Shown here piece after piece: positions 17,299-25,194 of a DNA stretch of 64,000 nt. A program made the translations under genes and the position numbers. Origin of the DNA: JAXGXJ01 sp040772905 (GTDB lineage: Bacteria; Actinomycetota; Thermoleophilia; RBG-16-64-13). The stretch's first letter is position 1; every line of letters begins with the position of its first letter. The notes beneath the pieces are model-generated. The model was not told the DNA's origin, made no database searches, and was given only the letters and a program-made list of their open reading frames with translations. The DNA lies in assembly GCA_040772905.1 (NCBI GenBank), contig JAXGXJ010000012.1, forward strand, positions 1 to 64,000. Reading direction: 5' to 3'.

Positions 17299-18762
17299 GT
17301 GAACAGAGAACAGACGGGCTGCCGGATCCCAGGCCGCGCGCTGCGCGTCCTGGTGGGGATGGCGCTGACCTTGGCGCTGACGTTCGTGCTGGTCCCGGTG
17401 TGGAGTGGGCCGGCCCATGCCGCCTCGGCCACGGTGGTCCATCACGGATCGACCGCCCGCAAACAGATCGCGCTCACTTTCGACGACAACTACGACATCA
17501 CCAGGTCGCTGGCCACGTTGCGGGCGCTGCAGAAGGCCAAGGTGCCGGCCACGTTGTTCCTCATCGGCTCGGCGGTGGGCGGCTCGCCGTCGGTGAACGC
17601 CGAGATCGTGAAGGGCATGGCTGCCGGTCTGTTCGAAGTGGGCGACCACAGTTGGTCGCATCCGGTGCTCACCAAGCTCTCCACGGCGAGCATGCGCTCG
17701 CAGATAGGTGGAGGGACCGACGCCTTCCGCAAGGCCACAGGGGCGCGCACGGTGCCCCTCTTCCGGCCTCCCTATGGCTCCACCAACAGCGCGGTGGCGG
17801 CGGCCGCGGGCGCTGAGGGCTTCTCCTATCTGGTGTTGTGGGATATCGACCCGCGTGACTGGGCGGGTGGCTCGGCCAGGGCGATCGCGGACCACATCGT
17901 CAGCCGGGCGCACAACGGGGCCATCGTGGTGATGCACCTGTCTGCGCCGAACACGGCCGCGGCTATCCCCGGCTTGGCGAGCCGACTGCGCGACAAGGGC
18001 TACGAGCTGGTGACCGTATCGCGCATGCTCAAGGGCGACCGTCTGTTCCTGGATGTGTCGGCGGAGAGCGAGAGCGGGCAGGCTATCGCCCGCATGGTGG
18101 GACTCGGCCACATGAGCGGCTACAACAGTGAATACTTCGGCCCCTGGGACACCATCACGCGGGCTCAGGTGGCCAAGGTGTCGACACTGGTGGCCGGCAT
18201 CCACACCGACCAGGTGGAGGGCGGCGACGCAGCCGTCTTCGCCGACGTGCCGCCGCGTCACGACAGCCAGGGAGGCCTGGTGAGCTACCCCTTCGACTTC
18301 GTGCAGGAGGCCGCTGCCGCTGGACTGGTGGTGGGGGCTCCGGCGGAGGACGGGACCATGCGCTTCAGCCCCGAGCGGGCCATCACGCGGGTGCAACTCG
18401 CCACCATCCTTGCCCGTATGGCGCGGCAGTTCAAAGGCTACCCGGCCACCGCCACCGAGGCGGGACTGTCTGAGGTGTCGTTCACGGATGTCCCGGACTA
18501 CGCGAAGGTCGACGTGTCGTTGGCGGCCGCGCTGGGTCTGATGGCCGGTTCGGACGGCTCGAGCGGCCGTCTCTTCCAGGCGTGGTCCGGCGCGGCGCGC
18601 GCACAGGTGGCGGTGGCCATGACCCGCTACCTTGATCTGCCCACATTCACGGCTGCCGGGGCGATGTCGCCGGCATCCGCGCCGGCGGATCCCGCGGCTG
18701 AGGTCACCGACTTTCAGCCGATCGAGGAGTCTGCTGAGCCGCAGCCGTCCGCGGTGCCGTAG
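17299..18762 (+). CDS. Secreted polysaccharide deacetylase with SLH repeats
   Basis: A 487-residue exported protein. A signal peptide ends near AHAAS, a NodB domain covers about residues 50-245 (IALTFDDN metal site; GDHSWSHPVL; FRPPYGSTN), and three S-layer-homology-like repeats follow (for example GPWDTITRAQVAKVSTLVAG). It should remove acetyl groups from wall or extracellular glycan while held on the surface by the SLH repeats. GTG 17299 follows GAGGAGGT. Its end overlaps the convergent histidine kinase gene by 59 bp. Confidence 0.9.
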   Translation: MNREQTGCRIPGRALRVLVGMALTLALTFVLVPVWSGPAHAASATVVHHGSTARKQIALTFDDNYDITRSLATLRALQKAKVPATLFLIGSAVGGSPSVNAEIVKGMAAGLFEVGDHSWSHPVLTKLSTASMRSQIGGGTDAFRKATGARTVPLFRPPYGSTNSAVAAAAGAEGFSYLVLWDIDPRDWAGGSARAIADHIVSRAHNGAIVVMHLSAPNTAAAIPGLASRLRDKGYELVTVSRMLKGDRLFLDVSAESESGQAIARMVGLGHMSGYNSEYFGPWDTITRAQVAKVSTLVAGIHTDQVEGGDAAVFADVPPRHDSQGGLVSYPFDFVQEAAAAGLVVGAPAEDGTMRFSPERAITRVQLATILARMARQFKGYPATATEAGLSEVSFTDVPDYAKVDVSLAAALGLMAGSDGSSGRLFQAWSGAARAQVAVAMTRYLDLPTFTAAGAMSPASAPADPAAEVTDFQPIEESAEPQPSAVP

Positions 18763-20011
18763 GCGCCGGCGAGGCGGAGGAGCGCAGCGGCAGCGAGACG
18801 GTGACGTCCAGACCGCCGTCAGGGACGGCGGCCAGCTCCACGGAGCCCCCGTGGGCGGTAGCCACCGCCTTGACGATGGAGAGACCCAGGCCGAACCCGC
18901 CCGTCTTGCGGCTGCGTGATTTGTCGGCGCGGTAGAAGCGCTCGAAGAGCCGCTCGAGGTCCTCGGCGGGGACCGGCGTGCCGCTGCTCGCCACCTTCAG
19001 CACCGCCCTGTCGCCGGCAGTCCAAGTCTTCACCGCGAACCAACCCTCAGGCACGTTGTGCTTGACGGCGTTCTCCACCAGGTTGCCTACCAAGCGCTCA
19101 AGCAGCGCCCGCTCGCCGCGCACCGGCGCAGGTTGCAGGTCGAGATCCAGTCGCAGTCCCATCTGGTCGGCGGTCACTGCGGCCTGCTGCACCTGCTGTT
19201 CGGCCACCTCGCGCAGGTCGAGGTCGGTCAGCACCGGCGAGTGTTCCGTGCGGGCCAGCAGCAGCAGTCCGTCGATGAGCCGCTCGCTGCGGTCGACGGC
19301 CTCTGCGATGGCCGCCCCCATCTCCTGCAGCTCGTCCTGCGACACATCGGGGTCGCTGAGTGCGACGTCGATCTCGGTGCGGATGATGGTGAGCGGAGTG
19401 CGCAACTCGTGCGAGGCGTTGGCCACGAACTCCTTCTGCGCGCTGAAGGCGGTGTCGAGACGGACGAGCATGGCGTCGAACGTGTCGGCCAACTCCTTGA
19501 GCTCGTCGCGCGGTCCTTTGAGGGCGATGCGTTCGTGGAGCGTCGATTCCGACAAGCGCCGCGCCGTGTCGGTGATGGCGTGCAGAGGTCGGAGCATGCG
19601 TCCGGCCACCAGCCAGGCGAGGCCGAAGGTGATGACGGCCATGATGGCCAGCGCCAGCAGCGAGCGGGTCCACAGCCGCTCCAGAGCCTGCTCCTTCAGC
19701 TCGTGCTGCACCGCGTCGATGAGCCTGGGCACAGGGATGCCGTTGATGGTCACGTAGCGTGGCATCTCGCCTCGGTCGCCGGGTGCGCGGCCGTATTCCA
19801 GCAACTCCTGCGGTATGCCGTAGCGCTGGGCGATGACGGCGCGGGCGTCCTCCACCGCCGGGGTGAGACTGTTCCGCACCATGAGGAAGTTGATGGCGAT
19901 GAGAAGGATACCGGCCAGCAAGAAAAGCCCGCCGTACCAGAGGGTGAGCTTCAGGCGTATGGTGAGCCCGCGGCGCCCGCCTTTGTCGTCGGCTGGGACG
20001 GTCATGCTCAT
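18704..20011 (-). CDS. Sensor histidine kinase (OmpR-partner type)
   Basis: A 435-residue kinase with two membrane helices (about residues 19-41 and 119-141) flanking a short extracytoplasmic sensor region, a HAMP domain, HisKA with the phosphoacceptor in NASHELRTPLTIIR, N box LVENAVKHN and G boxes ending GFGLGLSIV. Its ATG overlaps the stop of the response regulator (ATGA), so the pair is co-translated. The divergent HtrA protease and shared promoter boxes suggest it senses envelope stress, as CpxA or MprB do; that is inference. Confidence 0.93.
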   Translation of the reverse strand: MSMTVPADDKGGRRGLTIRLKLTLWYGGLFLLAGILLIAINFLMVRNSLTPAVEDARAVIAQRYGIPQELLEYGRAPGDRGEMPRYVTINGIPVPRLIDAVQHELKEQALERLWTRSLLALAIMAVITFGLAWLVAGRMLRPLHAITDTARRLSESTLHERIALKGPRDELKELADTFDAMLVRLDTAFSAQKEFVANASHELRTPLTIIRTEIDVALSDPDVSQDELQEMGAAIAEAVDRSERLIDGLLLLARTEHSPVLTDLDLREVAEQQVQQAAVTADQMGLRLDLDLQPAPVRGERALLERLVGNLVENAVKHNVPEGWFAVKTWTAGDRAVLKVASSGTPVPAEDLERLFERFYRADKSRSRKTGGFGLGLSIVKAVATAHGGSVELAAVPDGGLDVTVSLPLRSSASPAPTAPRTAAAQQTPRSAESR

Positions 20012-20661
20012 ATCCTGTACCCGACGCCGGTGACGGTCTCGATGAGCGGGGGGTCGCCCAGCTTCTTGCGGAGCGTCATGATGGTGACCCTCACCACGTT
20101 GGTGAAGGGATCGGCGTTCTCGTCCCACACCTTCTCCAAGAGCTCCTCGGCGCTCACCACCCGGCCTTCGGCGGCCAAGAGCACCTGCAGCAGTCCGAAC
20201 TCCTTCTTGGTGAGTTGCAGGTCGACTCCTCCGCGCTCGGCCACATGTCTTGCCGGATCGAGCACCAGATCGCCACGGGAGAGCACCGGTGGTACGGGCG
20301 GGACGGCCCTGCGCCCCAGCGCGCGTATGCGGGCCACCAGTTCCTGTAGGGCGAAGGGTTTGGGCAGATAGTCGTCCGCGCCGATGTCGAGGCCGGCCAC
20401 GCGGTCTTCGATGGAGCCGGCCGCCGTGAGCATGAGGATGCGGCAGATCGATTGCCGGGCGACCAGCTGGCGACACACCTCGTCTCCGTGCACGAGGGGA
20501 AGATTGCGGTCGAGCACCACCACATCGTAGCTGTTGACGGCCGTCTTCTGGAGGGCGCTCTTGCCGTCCAAGACCACGTCCACGGCCATGCCCTCGCGAC
20601 GCAGCCCGCGCGCGATGGTGTTTGCCAGTCGTTCTTCGTCTTCTACCAGAAGGACCCGCAC
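20008..20661 (-). CDS. OmpR/PhoB-family response regulator
   Basis: A 217-residue regulator: receiver domain with acidic pocket VEDEE, phosphoacceptor in VVVLDRNLP and conserved lysine in LPKPFALQEL, then a winged-helix output domain (QLTKKEFGLLQVLL; VVRVTIMTLRKKLG). It is transcribed divergently from the HtrA gene. The direct-repeat boxes in the intergenic region have the 11-bp phasing that this family binds as tandem dimers, so it likely controls itself and HtrA. Confidence 0.94.
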   Translation of the reverse strand: MRVLLVEDEERLANTIARGLRREGMAVDVVLDGKSALQKTAVNSYDVVVLDRNLPLVHGDEVCRQLVARQSICRILMLTAAGSIEDRVAGLDIGADDYLPKPFALQELVARIRALGRRAVPPVPPVLSRGDLVLDPARHVAERGGVDLQLTKKEFGLLQVLLAAEGRVVSAEELLEKVWDENADPFTNVVRVTIMTLRKKLGDPPLIETVTGVGYRI

Positions 20662-20775
20662 CCTATCCCCGTTCCTTCGTGCGAGAGTTCACCGTCACCG
20701 GTCGACCGTCATGATACGCCACCCAGTATGGCCCACCGGACCCGTCCGCTCGGGGTCGTCTTTTTGTGTGGCGCC

Positions 20776-20808
20776 AGTGTACGGGTGGATCCGTAAGGCT
20801 GTCGTAAA
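20776..20808 (-). promoter_or_regulatory. Direct-repeat box and -10 of the regulator/kinase operon
   Basis: On the minus strand: TTTAC, six bases, CTTAC (20808 down to 20793), eleven bases, then TACACT (20781-20776) as -10. The repeats replace the -35, the usual layout for an OmpR-family activator. Two other promoters nearby share the design. Confidence 0.55.
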
Positions 20809-20813
20809 GACCC

Positions 20814-20846
20814 CTTACGGTCGCTTTATGGGCGGCGTCCTAGAAT
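20814..20846 (+). promoter_or_regulatory. Direct-repeat box and -10 of the HtrA gene
   Basis: CTTAC (20814-20818), six bases, TTTAT (20825-20829, an imperfect second half), eleven bases, TAGAAT (20841-20846). It lies back-to-back with the regulator's own box, five bases away. A second TAGAAT occurs at 20881-20886. Confidence 0.5.
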
Positions 20847-20919
20847 GCGGTCATCTGCCCGACCATGATTGGCGGTTGGGTAGAATACGGACAGGTTCTT
20901 CCCCATGGAGGTGGTCTAT

Positions 20920-22170
20920 ATGAGATTCCGTCCAGTGCCACGCGAACGCCGCAGGAGACGTGTGCTGCGCGTGGTCGCTCAGGCGGTCCTGGCCGTGGCG
21001 CTGGTGGTAGCTGCGGGATCGGTGCTGGTGGCCTGTACCATCGAGACAGGCACCCCCTCGTCGTCGGCGTCACCCATAACCACAGTGGCGCCGCCTGCCA
21101 CGACCGAGAGCGCGGGAAGCACGCAGACCTCCGGCGCGGCGTCCCCCGTGACCACCGTGGGCAGCGGCGGGTCAGCCGGTGCCTATGACGGGGGGCAGAG
21201 TCCGGCACAGGCCGTGGCCGGCATCCTGGGGCCCAGCGTGGTGAACATCGGTGTCTCGGGTACCGTCCAGGTGACCGGGTTCGGACCGTTCGGCCCGCAG
21301 GAGCAGCAGTATTCGGGTGAGGGCTCCGGGGTCATCTACACCTCGGACGGCCTGATCATCACCAACAACCATGTGGTCACGGATGGCGTCGGCGATCCCG
21401 TGGACAACTTGGAAGTGACGTTCACCACCGGCGAGAAGCTGCCTGCGACCATCGTGGGCACCGATCCGCTCACCGACTTGGCTGTCATCAAGGTCCAGAC
21501 CGATTTGGAGCTACCGGCGGCCGTCTTCCAGAACGCCCAGCCCAGTGTGGGCGAGTATGCCGTCGCCATCGGCAGTCCCCTGGGATTCGAGAACTCGGTC
21601 ACCTTGGGTGTGGTGTCGGGCCTGGCCCGCAGTATCGAAGGTGTCCAGGGCAATGAGGGCGTGGCCCTCACCAACCTCATCCAGACCGATGCTCCCATCA
21701 GCCCGGGGAACTCGGGTGGCGCGCTGGCCAACGCGGCTGGTGAGGTGATCGGCATCAACGTAGCCTATCTGCCGGCGACGACGGGAGCTGTGAACATCGG
21801 CTTTGCCATCCCGGCGGTGGTCGCGACGCAGGTGGCCGATCAGATCATCAGCACCGGCAAGGCGACGCATGCCTACATCGGCGTGGGTACCCAGACGGTC
21901 ACCACCGACCTGCAGCGGCAGTTCGACCTGTCGCGCGGTTCGGGCATCCTGGTGGCCGAGGTGACGCCCAGCGGTCCGGCGGGCAAGGCGGGTATCCAGC
22001 AGGGTGACATCATCGTGGAACTCGATGGCAAGACCATGAAGGAGTCGAGCGACCTGCTCATCGCCATCCGTGACAAGCTGCCCGGGGACCGGGTGGAGGT
22101 GACGGTGGACCGCGACGGGCGGGAGATGAACATCACGGTGACGTTGGAGGAGAGACCGGTCGATCTGTGA
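20920..22170 (+). CDS. HtrA/DegP-like serine protease with PDZ domain
   Basis: A 416-residue envelope protease. After an Arg-rich N-terminus and a hydrophobic segment comes a lipobox-like LVAC and a Ser/Thr/Pro/Gly linker to about residue 95. The trypsin-like domain has the catalytic His in ITNNHVV, Asp in DPLTDLAVIKV and Ser in SPGNSGGAL; a PDZ domain closes the protein (GPAGKAGIQQGDIIVELDGK). ATG 20920 has GGAGGTGG six bases upstream, better than ATG 20905. It degrades or refolds damaged exported proteins; control by the divergent two-component system is likely from the promoter boxes. Confidence 0.93.
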   Translation: MRFRPVPRERRRRRVLRVVAQAVLAVALVVAAGSVLVACTIETGTPSSSASPITTVAPPATTESAGSTQTSGAASPVTTVGSGGSAGAYDGGQSPAQAVAGILGPSVVNIGVSGTVQVTGFGPFGPQEQQYSGEGSGVIYTSDGLIITNNHVVTDGVGDPVDNLEVTFTTGEKLPATIVGTDPLTDLAVIKVQTDLELPAAVFQNAQPSVGEYAVAIGSPLGFENSVTLGVVSGLARSIEGVQGNEGVALTNLIQTDAPISPGNSGGALANAAGEVIGINVAYLPATTGAVNIGFAIPAVVATQVADQIISTGKATHAYIGVGTQTVTTDLQRQFDLSRGSGILVAEVTPSGPAGKAGIQQGDIIVELDGKTMKESSDLLIAIRDKLPGDRVEVTVDRDGREMNITVTLEERPVDL

Positions 22171-22173
22171 GTG

Positions 22174-22243
22174 GAACGCCCGCTACCACCCCTCCTCCAG
22201 CTGCGTTGTACGATAACTTCCGGAGGGGTGGTAGCGGGCGTTC
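22174..22243. terminator. Perfect 22-bp stem hairpin after HtrA
   Basis: Arms 22174-22195 and 22222-22243 are perfectly complementary with a 26-base loop, directly after the HtrA stop codon. No T-tract follows. Confidence 0.7.
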
Positions 22244-22278
22244 GTCCTGTATGGGTGGGGCGCCTTCGCGGCCCCGCT

Positions 22279-22600
22279 CAGTGAGCGTTCTTCACTTCAC
22301 TGACCTTCGGCGTTCCGCGCGTCGGCTTCGCGTTCGCGCTGCGCCTCGCACCCCGTCTTCTGTGACTTCTGCCGCTCTTCGGGAGGGCTGCGCCTCCCGG
22401 CCTCAGTGAGCGTTCTTCACTTCACTGACCTTCGGCGTTCCACGCGTCCGCTTCGCGTTCGCGCTGCGCCTCGCACCCCGTCTTCTGTGACTTCTGCCGC
22501 TCTTCGGGAGGGCTGCGCCTCCCGGGCTCAGTGAGCGTTCTTCACTTCCGTGAGGTCGGCGATCCGCGCTTCGCGCTGCGCCTCCGGGCTGGGTCTCACC
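22279..22600. repeat. 125-bp tandem repeat, two copies plus a degenerate partial third
   Basis: Units begin at 22279, 22404 and 22529, each opening with CAGTGAGCGTTCTTCACTTC. The first two copies differ at only a few bases; the third diverges after about 30 bases. Each unit contains a small inverted repeat (GGGAGG...CCTCCC). The stretch 22244-22595 holds no gene. Confidence 0.85.
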
Positions 22601-22919
22601 TCACCTCGAAGCCTTGTTCGCCCCTCGGGGGTTCGTCGACTATGTGCAGGGAGGTGACTCGGGCGTGCGGGGGGCCGTGTCTGGTCCAGGCCAGCATCTC
22701 TTCCACTGCGTCAGGGGTCCCCTCGTAGACCGCTTCCACCCGACCATCGACAAGATTTTGCACCCATCCTCCGATCCCCAAGCGGGTCGCTTCCTGCCAG
22801 GTGGTGTATCGGAAGGCGACGCCTTGCACACGGCCCTCCACATACACGCGCACGCGTACGGGGTCGGCCGACGGGGTCGGGACAGGCGCGGAGTGGGGGT
22901 CGGGATCGTGTGCGTCCAT
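22596..22919 (-). CDS. acyP: Acylphosphatase
   Basis: A 107-residue enzyme that hydrolyses acyl phosphates. The phosphate loop and catalytic arginine are in VEGRVQGVAFRYTTW, the catalytic asparagine in GWVQNLVDGRVEA. The first 20 residues are a polar Pro-rich extension not usual in the family; ATG 22919 is the first start that excludes the overlapping membrane protein gene. Its 3' end touches the tandem repeat. Confidence 0.9.
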   Translation of the reverse strand: MDAHDPDPHSAPVPTPSADPVRVRVYVEGRVQGVAFRYTTWQEATRLGIGGWVQNLVDGRVEAVYEGTPDAVEEMLAWTRHGPPHARVTSLHIVDEPPRGEQGFEVR

Positions 22920-22936
22920 CGCCCTCGGTCTCGCTC

Positions 22937-23536
22937 TCAGCCTCGGAGGATGCGCAGTCCTTTGTGCTTGCGTCTCCGGCGCTGGCGCAGCCGGTATATG
23001 AACAGGAAGAGGAAGAGGGCCAGCACCGCGCCGATGAGGGGCACCAGCACGAACACCAGGGTGCCGATGAGGACGGCGAAGTCGGTGTACACACTCAGCA
23101 ACACCCGGGGGCCGTTGTCGGCCGTGGGGCCCGGGCGGACGGAGCGCAGCGCGTGGTCGGCCAAGCCGGCGATGGCGAGGCCCAGGATGCCGCACACCAC
23201 CGCGGCGATCCAGTGCGAAGGCGTCATGACCGCGGCGAACACCAGGCCGCCGAAGATGATCTTGAGGGGCCGCATGATCTGGTCGTAGGCGGCGGTGACG
23301 GCGGGCATCTTGTCCACGGCCAACTCGATGACCGCCAGCGCGAAGAGCACGGCGATGACCCAGGTGTGCTCCAAGAAGCCGAACCAGGTGTCTTGCAGCA
23401 CCGGCGCGCTGGCGAACTGCAGCCTGGAGTAGAGGGCCAGGAACGCGATGGGTAAGAAGGCCCGGAAGCCCGAGAGCACGGCCAGACCTGCGCCCATGCA
23501 GGCGCGCGCGTAGATGCTGTTGAAGACGACGTCCAT
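22937..23536 (-). CDS. DUF4126-family membrane protein
   Basis: A 199-residue protein with four to five membrane helices and a basic C-terminal tail (RLRQRRRRKHKG). The start GAGLAVLSGFRAFLPIAFLA and the ELAVDKMP segment are typical of DUF4126. Function unknown. It is 17 bp upstream of the acylphosphatase gene on the same strand, so the two are probably one operon. Confidence 0.82.
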   Translation of the reverse strand: MDVVFNSIYARACMGAGLAVLSGFRAFLPIAFLALYSRLQFASAPVLQDTWFGFLEHTWVIAVLFALAVIELAVDKMPAVTAAYDQIMRPLKIIFGGLVFAAVMTPSHWIAAVVCGILGLAIAGLADHALRSVRPGPTADNGPRVLLSVYTDFAVLIGTLVFVLVPLIGAVLALFLFLFIYRLRQRRRRKHKGLRILRG

Positions 23537-23649
23537 GCGGGGAACCAGTCTAGCATGAGCGACGGCGCCCAGCGGCGGCGGTGCCGCGACCGCGCCCGGA
23601 GGCGACGACGCTGCGACGGCCGTCCGGACGGCGGCGTCGCCAGGGCGGG

Positions 23650-24252
23650 TCAGACCAGGATGTCCTCCAGCGGATAGCGGAGTTTCCGTGTCGGCTGCTC
23701 GTCGGCCGGGAAGCCCAGCGAGACCAGCACTGTAGGCACCAGGTTGGCCGGCAAATCGAGGATGCGGGCGAACTCATCCGGCTTGAACGCGGTCATGGGG
23801 CAGGCTCCCAGGCCCAGAGAGTAGGCACCGTTCAGCGCGTTCCCCAAAGCGATGTGCACCTGGCTCTGCGACCACTGCAGCAGCTGCTCGGGCGTCATCC
23901 GCTGCGAGACCTCGGTGGCCAGGCCGATGGTGCGGGCGCGCATGTCGTCGTCCACGCCGGCGGCACCGAGGGCACGATCGAGGCGGGCGATGATCTCGGG
24001 ATAGTCGGTGTCGGCGCAGAGCACTAACAGATGGGAGCAGGTGCGCACCTGATTCTGGCCGAAGGTTGCCGGGAAGAGGCGCTCTTTCGTGTCGCGGTCG
24101 GAGACGACCTTGATCTTCCAGGGCTGCATGTTGATGGCCGAGGCCGAGTGACGGGTGATTTCGAGCAGTCGGTAGATGGTGTCTTCGGGGATGGGCTTGT
24201 CGAGATATCTGCGGCAGGAATAGCGGTTCTTCACCAGGTCCTGGAAGTCCAC
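23650..24252 (-). CDS. Nitroreductase-family flavoprotein
   Basis: A 200-residue FMN enzyme of the nitroreductase superfamily: RYSCRRYLDKPIPED with the FMN-contacting Arg/Ser residues near the N-terminus, HSASAINMQPWKIKVV, and a C-terminal GACPMTAFKPDEFARILDLP. Family members reduce nitro or quinone substrates or act in dehalogenation and flavin fragmentation; the substrate here is open. Confidence 0.9.
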   Translation of the reverse strand: MDFQDLVKNRYSCRRYLDKPIPEDTIYRLLEITRHSASAINMQPWKIKVVSDRDTKERLFPATFGQNQVRTCSHLLVLCADTDYPEIIARLDRALGAAGVDDDMRARTIGLATEVSQRMTPEQLLQWSQSQVHIALGNALNGAYSLGLGACPMTAFKPDEFARILDLPANLVPTVLVSLGFPADEQPTRKLRYPLEDILV

Positions 24253-24429
24253 GATGCCCTCGCTTCCCTTGCTGAACCGATGTCCTCGGGCGCCAGTATA
24301 GCCAAGGGCGGCCGTCAGGTCGATGGAGCCGCCTCGGGGAGTGGTCGGCGCTCCCCGCGGTGAGGTGCGCCGACCAGGGGCACCAGCCCCGGGCGGCCGG
24401 ACGGGCGTCGGCTGCGGGCCGGCGCGATG

Positions 24430-24462
24430 CTTACGGGCGCCTTACACCGTGGTGCGTATAGT
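24430..24462 (+). promoter_or_regulatory. Direct-repeat box and -10 of the SHOCT membrane gene
   Basis: CTTAC (24430-24434), six bases, CTTAC (24441-24445), eleven bases, TATAGT (24457-24462). This is the cleanest copy of the box design seen at the regulator and HtrA promoters 3.6 kb away, and points to the same response regulator. Confidence 0.6.
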
Positions 24463-24515
24463 CACCGCAACTGATGAAGGGCCGGTGGGTGGCCCCCAAG
24501 AAGGAGCAGATGACC

Positions 24516-24914
24516 ATGAGATGGGAATTCAACCCGCGGGACCTGGAGGTCGTGCGGCACGTCGATGGGCTCGATATCGCCTGGATCGTGCTGATGATCA
24601 TCCTGTGGGCCGCGGTGATGACGGCGCTGGTGTTCGCCATAAGGGCGCTCATCATATACAGCCGGAACAGCCGGGCGCCCGGCTCCGACGGTGGCGACGC
24701 CGAAGTCCTCGGATCGCCGGGGTCGGAGGCTGCCATGGAACCGACTGTGCCGGCCCCTGCCGACACTCAGGTCCGGGCCGCCACCCCGCCGGTGACCGCC
24801 CCGCCGACCGGGGCGCAGAGCGGGTTGGTCGCCATCCTGGACGAACGCTACGCCCGCGGTGAGATCGACCGTGACGAATACCTCCAGCGCAAGCAAGACC
24901 TTGGTATCGGCTGA
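24516..24914 (+). CDS. Single-pass membrane protein with SHOCT domain
   Basis: A 132-residue protein: a hydrophilic start, one membrane helix (DIAWIVLMIILWAAVMTALV), a Pro/Ala-rich linker and a C-terminal SHOCT motif (ILDERYARGEIDRDEYLQRK), a short oligomerisation helix pair. ATG 24516 has AAGGAG nine bases upstream; ATG 24510 is possible. The promoter carries the CTTAC direct repeats, so it may be a small envelope-stress effector. Function unknown. Confidence 0.82.
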   Translation: MRWEFNPRDLEVVRHVDGLDIAWIVLMIILWAAVMTALVFAIRALIIYSRNSRAPGSDGGDAEVLGSPGSEAAMEPTVPAPADTQVRAATPPVTAPPTGAQSGLVAILDERYARGEIDRDEYLQRKQDLGIG

Positions 24915-25054
24915 TCGCGTGAGCTGACCGGCCTCGCCGGGACTGGCGAGCGCGCGGGTCCCAGGCGGGCCGTGACGGGGACGGGCTCTGAGCGCCGAAG
25001 CCGGTGCGACGATGTCCGGCCGGCGCGCGGGCCCAGCGGTGCCGAGAGCGGTGC

Positions 25055-25060
25055 TACAAT
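25055..25060 (+). promoter_or_regulatory. Candidate -10 (TACAAT) for tRNA-Arg
   Basis: TACAAT lies about 62 bases upstream of the mature tRNA 5' end with no gene between. The -35 is weak. Confidence 0.4.
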
Positions 25061-25121
25061 CCCGGGGCCGACAGGCTGTGCGGCCGCTGAACGTCGCGGC
25101 GCGCACGAGCCTCGGCCCCGT

Positions 25122-25194
25122 GCCCCCGTAGCTCAGGGGATAGAGCAAAGGTTTCCTAAACCTTGTGTCGGCCGTTCGAATCGGCCCGGGGGCA
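25122..25194 (+). tRNA. tRNA-Arg (anticodon CCT)
   Basis: A 73-base cloverleaf: acceptor GCCCCCG pairs with CGGGGGC, D arm GCTC...GAGC, anticodon stem AAGGT/ACCTT with loop TTCCTAA giving anticodon CCT, T arm GGCCG/CGGCC with TTCGAAT loop. The discriminator is A and CCA is not encoded. Its 3' end is the left attachment site of the island that follows. Confidence 0.95.
25168..25194. other. attL: tRNA-Arg 3' end
   Basis: These last 27 bases of the tRNA recur at 41336-41362 in the same orientation with a single mismatch (25174 G, 41342 A). Integration into a tRNA 3' end by a tyrosine recombinase leaves exactly this pattern. Confidence 0.8.

Noticed and set aside
18704..18762. 59-bp convergent overlap of deacetylase and kinase genes as a regulatory device
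   Set aside because: Both C-termini are low-complexity tails; stop-codon drift is a simpler explanation.
22279..22600. CRISPR-like array
   Set aside because: Units are 125 bp with no separate repeat/spacer structure, and no cas gene is nearby.
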